64,000 nt of DNA, taken from the NCBI GenBank assembly GCA_028866715.1, contig JAGWHO010000001.1, forward strand, positions 62,001 to 126,000. Direction: 5' to 3'. Below the pieces are notes generated by a model, which saw nothing but the letters and a program-made list of their open reading frames with translations, searched no databases and was not told the origin of the DNA. Of this stretch, positions 15,810 to 24,682 are shown piece by piece. Position 1 is the stretch's first letter. Each line of letters starts with the position of its first letter. This DNA is from Microcaldota archaeon. GTDB taxonomy: Archaea > Micrarchaeota > Micrarchaeia > Micrarchaeales > Micrarchaeaceae. A program made the translations under genes and the position numbers.

Positions 15810-17090
15810 ATGGCAAGGCTTAAACGGGTCCTGAATTTCTGGGAGGCGCTCGCGATAAACATAGGCGCCATAATAGGAGCAGGCATCTTCGTGATAAGCG
15901 GGCTTGCCGCAGGGATAGCGGGTCCTGCGGTCCTTATCTCTATAGTTGTTGGCGCAGCCATAGCCTTGTGCACGGGCCTTGGCTTCGCTGCGATGTCCCA
16001 TGCCATATCAGCCGAAGGCGGCGGCTACAAATACGCTGAGAAGTTGCTAGGCAGGTATGCCGGGCTAGTGTCAGGGCTCACGTTCATAATATCAGGCAGC
16101 ATAGCTGGGGCGGCCATGGCCCTGAGCTTCGGCAGCTACTTCGCCAGCATATTCGGCCTTGGGATAAGCCCGGTAATGGCTGCCATTGCCCTGGTTGCCG
16201 TGCTTGGCGCAATCAACTATCTCGGAGTGAAGGACTCTGCTGATGTCTCCGTTGCGTTGGTGGTGGTAAAGATAGCCGTGCTCGCGCTCTTCGTTGTAGC
16301 GGGATTGCTTTTGATAAAGCCAGGCAACTACACTCCGTTTGTCCCGAACGGAACCCAGAGCGTACTGGTGGCTTCGGCATTCATCTTCTTTGCGTATACA
16401 GGCTTTGCAAGAATCGCCACCCTTGGAGAGGAGGTCAAGGACCCTAAGAGAACTGTGCCTAAGGTGATAATATCTTCCGTGATTATATCTATGGCGATAT
16501 ATTTCCTAGTCATGTTCGTGCTCATAGGCATGACAAACTACACGATAGTGAGCGGGTCTGCAGCCCCGCTCTCGACAGCGATAATAGACGCTACTCACAA
16601 CCCTACAATCGGGCTGGTCATAGCGTTGGGCGCCATTGTCGCAACAGTAAACGTTGCATTGACAATGATACTTGGGCTTTCAAGGGTCGTATTTTCAATG
16701 GCGAGGGACGCAAGCATACCGAGGTTGTTCTCAAGGCTCAACAGGTTCGGCACGCCGACAGTCGCGATAGCGGTCATTGTCATATTGATGGCTGCAACTG
16801 TACTTGCAGTCGGATTCAAGGACATAGTTGCGATAAGCAACTCCGGCGTGCTCGTGTCTTATGTTGTTGCAAACATAGCCGCATTCGCGCTGCTTTACAG
16901 GGGCGCTGGGGCATTGAAAGGCACATGGTACAGCTCGCGCTACTTTAAGGTTGTGCCGGTTTTGGGTGCAGCGCTCTCGATAGTGCTCATGGCGTTCCTC
17001 ACAGGGCTTAGCATGGAGATAACAGCAGTTGTGCTCGCGCTGATAACGCTCTATTACCTGTCACTGAGGCGCCGCAGCAGTTCCAAGTGA
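15810..17090 (+). CDS. APC-family amino acid permease
   Basis: The protein has about 426 residues and 12 predicted transmembrane helices. It opens with the family hallmark after helix 1 entry (LNFWEALAINIGAIIGAGIFVISG) and contains the FAYTGFARIATLGEEVKDPKRTVP motif of amino acid/polyamine permeases. The ATG at 15810 is chosen because longer frames run back through the tRNA-Cys gene. It probably imports amino acids by proton or cation symport; the substrate cannot be read. A phosphotransferase gene follows 10 bases after its stop. Confidence 0.92.
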   Translation: MARLKRVLNFWEALAINIGAIIGAGIFVISGLAAGIAGPAVLISIVVGAAIALCTGLGFAAMSHAISAEGGGYKYAEKLLGRYAGLVSGLTFIISGSIAGAAMALSFGSYFASIFGLGISPVMAAIALVAVLGAINYLGVKDSADVSVALVVVKIAVLALFVVAGLLLIKPGNYTPFVPNGTQSVLVASAFIFFAYTGFARIATLGEEVKDPKRTVPKVIISSVIISMAIYFLVMFVLIGMTNYTIVSGSAAPLSTAIIDATHNPTIGLVIALGAIVATVNVALTMILGLSRVVFSMARDASIPRLFSRLNRFGTPTVAIAVIVILMAATVLAVGFKDIVAISNSGVLVSYVVANIAAFALLYRGAGALKGTWYSSRYFKVVPVLGAALSIVLMAFLTGLSMEITAVVLALITLYYLSLRRRSSSK

Positions 17091-17100
17091 TGCCTTTATT

Positions 17101-18132
17101 ATGATTTTGCCCTATCTACTCATGGACGGGGTGCTGGAGCGCAAGATAGCTGTTTATTTCAAGGCGCATCACAGGCTGCTTGGAGAGGGCAGCGGCATTT
17201 CGATAGAAAGGGTATACTACTTAGGGAGGGGCGCAAGACACAAGAATTTCGTGGTGCGCACCGCAGCGCGCAAGTACATAGTGAGGATGAGTTTCACTAC
17301 AAAGCTTGCATGGAAGAGGAGGCATCTCAGGCAGGAGTACAGGTCTCTGAAGGTCATAGAGCCAACAGGGGTAGGGCCCAAGGCCTACATATATGAGCCA
17401 GACCAAAAACCGCTCGGCCAGCCATTCATAGTTATAGAGTACGTATCAGGCAAGAGGCCAAATCCGCACAACGCCAACAACGAGATAATTGACGCTGCGG
17501 CAGAGATGATTGCAAAGATCCAGCTGCTTAAGGTCGGCGCAGAGGCGAGAGAGACGCTGGTTGCAGAACCGATGGGCAGGCTGATGCTGAAAAAGCTAGA
17601 GGCGCGGAAGGACTATCTGCTGAAAGACGGCAAATTCAGCGATCGATTCAAATCGACAATCGAGACCGGATACGAGGGAGTATTGGGGCGCGATTACGGC
17701 AGGCATGCCAAGCTGGTGTTCTCGCATGGGGATGTGGCGCCCATCAACATCGTAAAAACTAAGGATGGTTGCAAGCTCATAGACCTTGAGACGCTTGCGC
17801 TGCGAGACCCGGAGTTCGACATCGCGCATTTCTTCTACAGGACAAACCTTACAGACGCTCAGAAGAAGAGATTCCTGAAGAGGTACGTCTTGCTGGGAGG
17901 GAATGCCTCGGTGCGCAAGCATCTTGATGATTTCGAGAGGGCGAGAACGTTTGAGAGGCTCATCTGGGCGATCGTAGAGGCGTTCAAGATACGCGAAGGC
18001 CTTAGGGACAAGGAGTACTCAAGCGGCACTGACGCCAAATACTTCATGAGAAAGGCAAACGAGATATTCAACAGATGCAAAGATATAGGGGCCATACCAA
18101 AAGGCGCGAAATGGGACAAGCAACTGCAATGA
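17101..18132 (+). CDS. APH-like phosphotransferase (aminoglycoside/choline kinase fold)
   Basis: The 343-residue protein has a kinase-like N-lobe (IERVYYLGRGARHKNFVVRTAARKYIVRM) and the APH catalytic loop FSHGDVAPINIV, with the HxD aspartate. The metal-binding LIDLETLALRDPEFDIAHFFYR follows. The family phosphorylates small molecules such as choline, sugars or thiamine; in an archaeon without an antibiotic-resistance context a metabolic substrate is likelier. It is probably co-transcribed with the permease 10 bases upstream, so the two may take up and trap one compound. Its stop abuts the stop of the convergent archaease gene. Confidence 0.85.
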   Translation: MILPYLLMDGVLERKIAVYFKAHHRLLGEGSGISIERVYYLGRGARHKNFVVRTAARKYIVRMSFTTKLAWKRRHLRQEYRSLKVIEPTGVGPKAYIYEPDQKPLGQPFIVIEYVSGKRPNPHNANNEIIDAAAEMIAKIQLLKVGAEARETLVAEPMGRLMLKKLEARKDYLLKDGKFSDRFKSTIETGYEGVLGRDYGRHAKLVFSHGDVAPINIVKTKDGCKLIDLETLALRDPEFDIAHFFYRTNLTDAQKKRFLKRYVLLGGNASVRKHLDDFERARTFERLIWAIVEAFKIREGLRDKEYSSGTDAKYFMRKANEIFNRCKDIGAIPKGAKWDKQLQ

Positions 18133-18570
18133 TCATACATCGAGCACAACGCTTGCGGAATAGCCGTCTCTCTTTTTCTCAACCTTGAGGTCGTACTTCG
18201 CGATGCCTTTAACATCCAACTTCGAGAGCTCCACACTCTGCGGCTTTGTGGTTACTCTGCAGTTGAACGCGTAGCCGTTTTTCTTCTCAGTTATCTTCAG
18301 TCCTGAAGCGTCGTATCCGAATCTGGCCTCAGAATCAGTCAATGAAAGCGTGTCCTGAAGCGCCCGCCAGAGCAGCTCTTCTAGCTTTGGGGCCTCGTCT
18401 CTTATGGTAAAGACCTTTTTTTTACCTTTCGATTTGGACAATTTTTTAGTGTCGGATTGCGTATCGAAGAGCGCGAGCAGCGCGTTTCTGAAAGTATCTT
18501 CAAGGCTCTTTCCCGAAGCTATGAACTCGATGTCGGCAGTGTGCTCTATGTACCTGAAGCCCTTTTTCAT
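18133..18570 (-). CDS. Archaease (tRNA ligase RtcB activator)
   Basis: This 145-residue protein begins with the family signature YIEHTADIEFIASGKSLEDTF, including the metal-binding acidic and histidine residues. It ends with the conserved VKGIAKYDLKVEKKRDGYSASVVLDV strand pair. Archaease promotes guanylylation and turnover of RtcB, the ligase that joins tRNA exons. This fits the presence of intron-containing tRNA genes in this window (tRNA-Thr at 48201, probably tRNA-Leu at 34152). The gene is convergent with the APH gene with no intervening base. Confidence 0.93.
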   Translation of the reverse strand: MKKGFRYIEHTADIEFIASGKSLEDTFRNALLALFDTQSDTKKLSKSKGKKKVFTIRDEAPKLEELLWRALQDTLSLTDSEARFGYDASGLKITEKKNGYAFNCRVTTKPQSVELSKLDVKGIAKYDLKVEKKRDGYSASVVLDV

Positions 18571-18707
18571 CTTATCAAGAGCAGTTTCAGAACCTACTAT
18601 ATTAATGTTTTCTTTCCAATACCATATGTCCGATGAAGAGAAGAGTAACTACTGAAGTATGATGAAGAACCATATCGGCTGAGGACTATTATGCTGGTGC
18701 TTGAAGA

Positions 18708-20228
18708 ATGATCGACAGGGCTAGGCTGTTCGGAATATCTGTGCTTTTTGTTGCCTTCCTGCTGGGCGCGATAAATTCCATATCTGCGACGAGCCTCAGC
18801 ATTCTGGACAATGATCCCGCCAGCTACATCATAGTAGTAATGCTGATGCTCTTTGTTTTCATCGCGTTTTCGATAAAGGAGAATCTGAGGCCTGTCTTTA
18901 ACAGAATGCATATGGCAGTCGCCTCGCTCGTGTTCGCCGCATACATCATTACAGTCTCTTATCTCAGGGTAGCATTGTCGTTCGCTTTCGGCTCCTATAG
19001 GATAGACGCGCTGCTCTTTCCGCTGCTGCTGATAGCACTGATACTCGCGCTTTTCGGCTATGAAGGGATAAAAAGACTGAAACATGCGATAATATACTCG
19101 GCATTTGCGTCTCCGATACTTCTGCTGCCAATTATCGCGCTCAACAATGCGTTTGCGAACGTCAACGCAGGCTTCGTGTACGATGCATTGAGGGCTGCAG
19201 GCGTGCAGGCTGCAAAGAGCGGCCTGATAATAACTGCGCAATCGGCTGCAAGCATAACGATATCGACCACGTGCGTCTCGCTTGGTACGTTCATCGCGGT
19301 CGTGATGTTCCTGATACCTGTGGCATACCTGTACAACGGCAGCCTCAAGAAGAGGATAGTATGGATAATATCGGCGTTTGCGCTGATGGTAGCGCTCAAT
19401 CTCGCCAGAATGCTCTCGATATCATTGATATGGGCCAACTACGGGCTTGGCAGCGCGATAAGCACGTTCCACGCGTTTGCCGGGCAGCTGATCTTCTATG
19501 CGGTGATAATAATTATGCTGATCATATCGTACAAATTCGGCCTCAGCCTAAGGCAAAACCAGCGGATGATGAGAAAACGTGCCGCCAGAGAGGAGAGGCT
19601 CGGCCAATTCATACTGCCTGCAGCCGTGGCCGTAGCTTTCGGCGTTGTCGCATTCGCATTTTCAGCCCCATACTGGACCATGCTTTACGCATCGGCATCA
19701 ATGTACAGCTCGAACGCGACGTACACTTCGCTTAATCCGTATGTTCTCGCAGCGCTATCCGCATCAGGAAGCAATGCAGCATATTTAAGCTCTACGAATG
19801 CGGGCCAGCTCTTCGCGGTTGGCGGTTTCCAGAATGCGAGCAGCGCCACATACGCGATAGTGAACGGAGCGCTCAGGCCCATTGCCGGAATTCCGACGAC
19901 AACGTTCAATTCCATAGAGGGATTGCATTCGTATGTACTTAAGAACGGCGTGACAATAAGCGGCGCCACCGCTACCTCTGGGAACGCGACGTTCGACATA
20001 GCCTACTTTTCAATGCCGTTCAACGTGAGCAACGGCTACGCCTCCGCGAACATAGAGCTGTTCAGGAGGATTACCAACACCAACACGGGCTGCAGCATAG
20101 GCAACCCATCCTCTCTGGGCTTAGTCAGCTACCTGGAATCAGGCTTCTACAATCTTGTGCACGGTTCTTACGCAAGCCCTGACGGCATGATGCTCTGCTA
20201 CGCGTACAGGATAGCGTCCACCAAATGA
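18708..20228 (+). CDS. Archaeosortase/exosortase family protein with extra C-terminal domain
   Basis: The first 280 residues form a polytopic membrane domain with the archaeosortase catalytic triad pattern: Cys189 in ISTTCVSLGTF, Arg234 in LNLARMLSI and His255 in STFHAFAGQ, each at a helix edge as in known family members. These enzymes cut a C-terminal sorting signal and transfer proteins to a lipid or glycan anchor. After a basic loop (KRAAREERLG) and another helix (about 297-318), about 190 residues form an outer domain with no recognised fold. That extension is unusual. The start ATG follows a 130-base gap with no clear TATA box. The substrate is unknown. Confidence 0.82.
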   Translation: MIDRARLFGISVLFVAFLLGAINSISATSLSILDNDPASYIIVVMLMLFVFIAFSIKENLRPVFNRMHMAVASLVFAAYIITVSYLRVALSFAFGSYRIDALLFPLLLIALILALFGYEGIKRLKHAIIYSAFASPILLLPIIALNNAFANVNAGFVYDALRAAGVQAAKSGLIITAQSAASITISTTCVSLGTFIAVVMFLIPVAYLYNGSLKKRIVWIISAFALMVALNLARMLSISLIWANYGLGSAISTFHAFAGQLIFYAVIIIMLIISYKFGLSLRQNQRMMRKRAAREERLGQFILPAAVAVAFGVVAFAFSAPYWTMLYASASMYSSNATYTSLNPYVLAALSASGSNAAYLSSTNAGQLFAVGGFQNASSATYAIVNGALRPIAGIPTTTFNSIEGLHSYVLKNGVTISGATATSGNATFDIAYFSMPFNVSNGYASANIELFRRITNTNTGCSIGNPSSLGLVSYLESGFYNLVHGSYASPDGMMLCYAYRIASTK

Positions 20229-20235
20229 TGAGTTT

Positions 20236-21219
20236 ATGAAATTCGAGTACAGCGCCGGGGCATTTGTCTACAGGAACAAGGATGGCAAGAGGCAGTATCT
20301 CTTCCTCAAGAGCGAGGAGGGCTGGCTCGGCATACCGAAAGGCCACATCGAGAAGGGCGAGACTGCAGAACAGGCTGCGATGCGCGAGATAAGGGAAGAA
20401 TCAGGACTCGAAGTGGCTTTGGATAAATTTTTCAGGGACAAGTTCAGCTACTGGTTCGTCTTCAACAACGAAAAGATCCACAAGGATCTTACCGTGTTTC
20501 TTGCGAAACTGGAAGGGAAGCCGAAAGTTACGATAAGCGAGGAGCACGCAGGATTCAAATGGCTCACATACGATCAGTCGATGAAGCAGCTGAAGTACAG
20601 GAACCTGAAAGGCATACTGAAGAGGGTCGACGACTACATAAACAGGCAGGAACGGATGGAAGGGCTCAACTTAGAGTATGCAGAGCTGCCGAACAGGACG
20701 GACGGCTGGGACCTTAGCAAAACGCTCGTGCCCGGAGAGGGGCCGCTCGACGCAGAGGTAGTGCTGCTGGGGCAGGCGCCAGGCAGGAACGAAGATATAC
20801 AGAGAAGGCCGTTCATAGGCGTGAGCGGAAGGCTTCTCGATCAGATGATACAGGTTGCAGGCCTCAAAAGAGACCGAGTCTACATACTCAGCACAGTGCA
20901 GTTCTTCCCTCCGGAGAACAGGGCGCCCACCGATGAAGAGATAGAATGGTGCAGGCCGTTCCTCATGAGGCAGATAAAGATGATAAAGCCTAAGATAGTC
21001 GTGCTGTTGGGCTCTGTGGCATCGAAGGAGATGCTCGGCATAGCGAACGTGATGAGCGAGCACGGGAAGGTGGCTGAAAAAGAAGGTATTACCTATCTAG
21101 TGACCATACATCCAGCGGCAGCGATACGCATGAAGAAGTTCACGCCGTTGCTCGAAGACGATTTCAGGAAACTGCGGGATCTAATCCAAGGCAAAAAGGA
21201 GCGGAAAACGCCCGCCTAA
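20236..21219 (+). CDS. Nudix hydrolase fused to family 4 uracil-DNA glycosylase domain
   Basis: Residues 1-140 hold a Nudix domain with a complete Nudix box (GHIEKGETAEQAAMREIREESG, residues 36-57). Residues 160-320 match family 4 uracil-DNA glycosylases: VPGEGP, LLGQAPGRNEDIQRRPFIGVSGRLLD, FPPENRAPTDEEIEWCRPFL, VVLLGSVAS and a HPAAA motif. Of the four cysteines that bind the family's 4Fe-4S cluster only Cys239 remains, and the catalytic GEAPG reads GQAPG at 179-183. The protein may sanitise nucleotides and act on uracil in DNA, or the second domain may have a changed role. It follows the archaeosortase by 7 bases. Confidence 0.85.
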   Translation: MKFEYSAGAFVYRNKDGKRQYLFLKSEEGWLGIPKGHIEKGETAEQAAMREIREESGLEVALDKFFRDKFSYWFVFNNEKIHKDLTVFLAKLEGKPKVTISEEHAGFKWLTYDQSMKQLKYRNLKGILKRVDDYINRQERMEGLNLEYAELPNRTDGWDLSKTLVPGEGPLDAEVVLLGQAPGRNEDIQRRPFIGVSGRLLDQMIQVAGLKRDRVYILSTVQFFPPENRAPTDEEIEWCRPFLMRQIKMIKPKIVVLLGSVASKEMLGIANVMSEHGKVAEKEGITYLVTIHPAAAIRMKKFTPLLEDDFRKLRDLIQGKKERKTPA

Positions 21220-21231
21220 ACGAGATAAAAC

Positions 21232-21241
21232 GTATTTATTA
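21232..21241 (+). promoter_or_regulatory. TATA box of the LamG/pilin operon
   Basis: The sequence gtatttatta lies about 30 bases before the ATG at 21270, which suits a nearly leaderless transcript covering the four genes to 30144. Confidence 0.5.
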
Positions 21242-21269
21242 CTTGCCTAACATTATTGACAAGATAAGC

Positions 21270-24113
21270 ATGCTTAGTCGCAAGAGCGGTGCCAGGGGCC
21301 AGATAGCCCTCGAGTTCCTTGTCGTGTACTCTTTCGTGCTCGTCATCTTCCTTCTCATGTTCGGGATCGTGGCATCGCAGAGGGCGGCATCGCTGTCCCA
21401 GCAGGAGTATGCGTCGCTGCAACTGCAGACCCAGAACATAGCGAATTACATAGACCAGGCGCTTAGCTCCGGCAGCGGCTACAGCGTGACGATACCGATT
21501 ACAGGCAACATAGGCTCCGTTCCATACAATCTCTCTGTGTCGACTACAGGAGTTGTCATCGTGAAGATGAAGATAGGCACGCAGATACTAAGCTCGTACG
21601 CGTTCAGCAATTCCAGAAACCTGATAATAAACGGCACGCTGCAGCAGACAGGCAACGGCATCAGCATATATCTTGTGCCCACTTACAAGGGGTCTCTCGA
21701 GCTTTCAAACATCAATGGAGTGATATACGTAGGGCAGAACCCGCCATCTGTCGCAAGCCTGCCGAAGACGCTTTCCGTGACGCCTATAGCAAACGTAAAG
21801 GTTGCAGGCTTCAATGCACAGCAGGCGTACATACAGCTGCCGAACAGCGCTGCGGTGCTTGGAACAGCAGATAGAAGCGTGTCTTTCTGGATAGATACCC
21901 CAGGCACGATACCGAATACAGGACCCGCGCCGTTCTCTTGGGGCACAGAAGCAGCAGGAAACTGGTTTGGGGTAGCATTCCCCAATGGACAGCACACCTT
22001 GGATGTCGCTGATTGGGGGGTTGCAGACCATATAAGTGCGACAACGCTGCAGGCAGGCAGATGGTACAATGTTGTGATAACGCTGTCTTCCAGCGGGACC
22101 GTCCTTGGCCTCTACATTAACGGGGTGTCAGACGCAAACTTCCCGGTCAGCACAGCTGCGCTCAATACACAGGCCGGACCGGTGTTCATCGGCGAAAGGA
22201 ATGATTTGTGCACATGTGCAAGACTGCCATCAGGCACCCAGATGGCGAATTTCCAGATATACTCAAACACGCTGTCATCAAACCAGATACTATCACTGTA
22301 CAACGAGGGGATAAACGGCGCCCCGATAAATACCGCCAGCCTTGTCGCATGGCTGCCGCTGAACGGCAACATGAATGATTACAGCGGCAACGGCAACAAT
22401 GGCTTTGCGCCAGCGTTCAACACGATCAATTACAGCACTGTTGCGCAGATAAACACGCATCTTGCAGCAGGAACGGCCAACGGCGCGTCAAACTCGATCG
22501 TAGGGTACATCTCCAGCAAGGGCAATACATATATCGGCAACAGCTACGCGGTCTATACGTCCAACACAGGAAACTCTACATCATTCGTGACTGCCATGAA
22601 CAACGTCTCAATTGGCTCGGCAAACCTCACGGTAGACGGATTCAACGGCAACAGTTCGCTCAACGGCAACCTTCTGGCCTGGTGGCCGCTTACTGAAGGT
22701 TACGGGACAAAGGCGCACGACCTTAGTACCCATTATCTTGACGGTAATTTTATAGGCCCGATATGGACGCCTCTAATCCAAAATCAGACAAACTTTGCAG
22801 CAGGCTCGTTCCCGGGAAAGAGGTCAGGGCTCATAGGCAATAACGCAGTAGGGTTCATAACAGTCAATCAGGTAGACCAGTACCTGAATCTGCAAAGGAA
22901 CGACTCATTTACGGCCACGATGTGGATTGACCTGTATGGAGCGGCTGCAACGCACGACCAGGGCCTCCTCACAGACTGGCTTGGAAGCAGCGGCGGGTCA
23001 GGGATAGTCATGACAATGTATGCGAACGGAGCAAATACTCAGCTCCTGCTCAATGTCAACACCTCATCTGTGCTCACAAACGCGAACGTTCCGATAAACA
23101 GCTGGCAGATGATAACGGCAGAGTACAACGGCAGCACAGGCATAGGCACGATATACTTCAACAACACCCAGCAATCCTATCATTCGTATGCAGCATTCTC
23201 GAAGGGGCTCAGCCTCTCTCAGGCTACAGTGCCCTATTACATTGGCGACGATTCCTGGGCGCCTAACGGAGCAGACAACTTCAACGGGCTGATAACCAAC
23301 GTGCAGCTCTACAGCACGTACCTGACACCGACGGAAGTGAACTCCCTGTATAGGCAGGGGATAAGCTCCACTCCTATAGCGGATGCAGGACTTGTAGGCT
23401 GGTGGCCTCTTAACGGGAATGCAAACGATTACTCATCGAACGGCAACAACGGCATAAAGAACTTCAACGTCACGTTCGTAAACTCCCAGTTCACCGCAAA
23501 GTCGAATTCGACAGTGTCTGTCGTGACATTCAACGGCAACAGCGGCGCATATCTTAACGCGACGTTCCCGAACACAGCCGCGCAGGGCTCGGGCATCTAT
23601 ATCCCGCAAGGCGACCTGACGTTCGACATGTGGTTCAGGACAACGTCCCCAAGCGGCGGCCTTCAGGTTGTCGGATTGCAGTCGGGTGGCAGCCCCATAG
23701 GAGGGGGATGCGACAGGAGTGTCTGGCTCAACAACGGAATAATAAACTTCAATGCCTGGAGCGAGGTAAACTTCAACGGCATAACGACCGTCAATGACGG
23801 CAGATGGCACAACCTCGCGTATGTGCTTAACCAGACCAACGGCTTCTATACGTTCTTGGACGGGCAGCCGTACGCAAGCAGCACTACGGCAACCGGGAAC
23901 TGCGGCAAGGGATGCAGCGGATTCAACTCCGCGAATTCCTATACCATAGGCAACGGCCTGGGATGCAGAGGCGGTTCCACGAACGGCGGTCCGTTTAACG
24001 GCCAGATAGCTGATGCGCAGATCTACAATTCCGTGCTTACGCAGTACCAGATACAGCAGCTCTATCTTCAAGGGCTTCCAATCTACAAGAAACTGAACAT
24101 ATCGCTTGGCTGA
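21270..24113 (+). CDS. Class III signal (prepilin-like) protein with three LamG domains
   Basis: From the ATG at 21270 the protein has about 947 residues. The N-terminus (SGARGQIALEFLVVYSFVLVIFLLMF) is a class III archaeal signal: prepilin peptidase should cut after the Gly before QIALEF and leave a pilin-like helix. The outer part carries three concanavalin-like LamG domains (about 195-345, 540-700, 760-940), each followed or joined by a recurring WWPLNGNxNDYS linker. It probably sits at a pilus tip or membrane-anchored surface complex and binds glycans or proteins. The upstream TTG at 21243 is rejected because it would lie upstream of the likely transcription start. Confidence 0.85.
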   Translation: MLSRKSGARGQIALEFLVVYSFVLVIFLLMFGIVASQRAASLSQQEYASLQLQTQNIANYIDQALSSGSGYSVTIPITGNIGSVPYNLSVSTTGVVIVKMKIGTQILSSYAFSNSRNLIINGTLQQTGNGISIYLVPTYKGSLELSNINGVIYVGQNPPSVASLPKTLSVTPIANVKVAGFNAQQAYIQLPNSAAVLGTADRSVSFWIDTPGTIPNTGPAPFSWGTEAAGNWFGVAFPNGQHTLDVADWGVADHISATTLQAGRWYNVVITLSSSGTVLGLYINGVSDANFPVSTAALNTQAGPVFIGERNDLCTCARLPSGTQMANFQIYSNTLSSNQILSLYNEGINGAPINTASLVAWLPLNGNMNDYSGNGNNGFAPAFNTINYSTVAQINTHLAAGTANGASNSIVGYISSKGNTYIGNSYAVYTSNTGNSTSFVTAMNNVSIGSANLTVDGFNGNSSLNGNLLAWWPLTEGYGTKAHDLSTHYLDGNFIGPIWTPLIQNQTNFAAGSFPGKRSGLIGNNAVGFITVNQVDQYLNLQRNDSFTATMWIDLYGAAATHDQGLLTDWLGSSGGSGIVMTMYANGANTQLLLNVNTSSVLTNANVPINSWQMITAEYNGSTGIGTIYFNNTQQSYHSYAAFSKGLSLSQATVPYYIGDDSWAPNGADNFNGLITNVQLYSTYLTPTEVNSLYRQGISSTPIADAGLVGWWPLNGNANDYSSNGNNGIKNFNVTFVNSQFTAKSNSTVSVVTFNGNSGAYLNATFPNTAAQGSGIYIPQGDLTFDMWFRTTSPSGGLQVVGLQSGGSPIGGGCDRSVWLNNGIINFNAWSEVNFNGITTVNDGRWHNLAYVLNQTNGFYTFLDGQPYASSTTATGNCGKGCSGFNSANSYTIGNGLGCRGGSTNGGPFNGQIADAQIYNSVLTQYQIQQLYLQGLPIYKKLNISLG

Positions 24114-24117
24114 AACT

Positions 24118-24678
24118 ATGATGAGAAACATGAGAGCACAGTTCTGGAGCTTTGACGTCATCTTCGCAGTGGTAATATTCAGCATAGCGATAACCATACT
24201 CGCGTTCACCTGGTTCAACGTGAACAACCAGCTCGCGATAGGCTACAACAACGGCGGCACGCTCCTCCAGCTTCAGGCGCAGTCGCTCTCACAGCAGCTC
24301 ATGACGCCAGGCTCTCCATCAAACTGGCAGAGCTCGATCAACACCACTAATACGATGACATGGGGCAACGCGAGCGTTGGGCTTGCCAGCAGTATCGGCA
24401 ACTACTCTCTTTCATCAAGCAAGGTCATCGCCCTGAGTTCCATGTCAAATTACAAGTACCAGTCTTCGAAGGCTCCGCTAAACACCGCATTTGATTATTA
24501 CATTACAATAAGAGGCAATCCGAACAACGGCGCTGCGCTCAATATCAGCATAGGCCAGAGCCCGACTGCAGGAAAGGCGCAGTCCGTTTTCCTCGAAAAG
24601 AGAAGCACGTTCATAAACGGCGTGCCCGCGACGATGTATGTGTATGTATGGTCCAACAGCACCATAGCTGCGACATGA
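24118..24678 (+). CDS. Pilin-like membrane protein
   Basis: The 187-residue protein opens with a short basic segment and a hydrophobic helix of pseudopilin type (RAQFWSFDVIFAVVIFSIAITILAF). A coiled-coil-prone stretch (LLQLQAQSLSQQLM) and a beta-rich outer domain follow. The ATG at 24118 is preferred because the upstream TTG overlaps the previous gene. It lies 4 bases after that gene's stop and is followed 4 bases after its own stop by the next member. It looks like a minor pilin of the same assembly as its LamG neighbours. Confidence 0.75.
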   Translation: MMRNMRAQFWSFDVIFAVVIFSIAITILAFTWFNVNNQLAIGYNNGGTLLQLQAQSLSQQLMTPGSPSNWQSSINTTNTMTWGNASVGLASSIGNYSLSSSKVIALSSMSNYKYQSSKAPLNTAFDYYITIRGNPNNGAALNISIGQSPTAGKAQSVFLEKRSTFINGVPATMYVYVWSNSTIAAT

Positions 24679-24682
24679 TACA

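Noticed and set aside
18132-18133. Overlap or fusion of the APH-like and archaease genes
   Set aside because: They are convergent and their stop codons only abut, so there is no shared reading frame.
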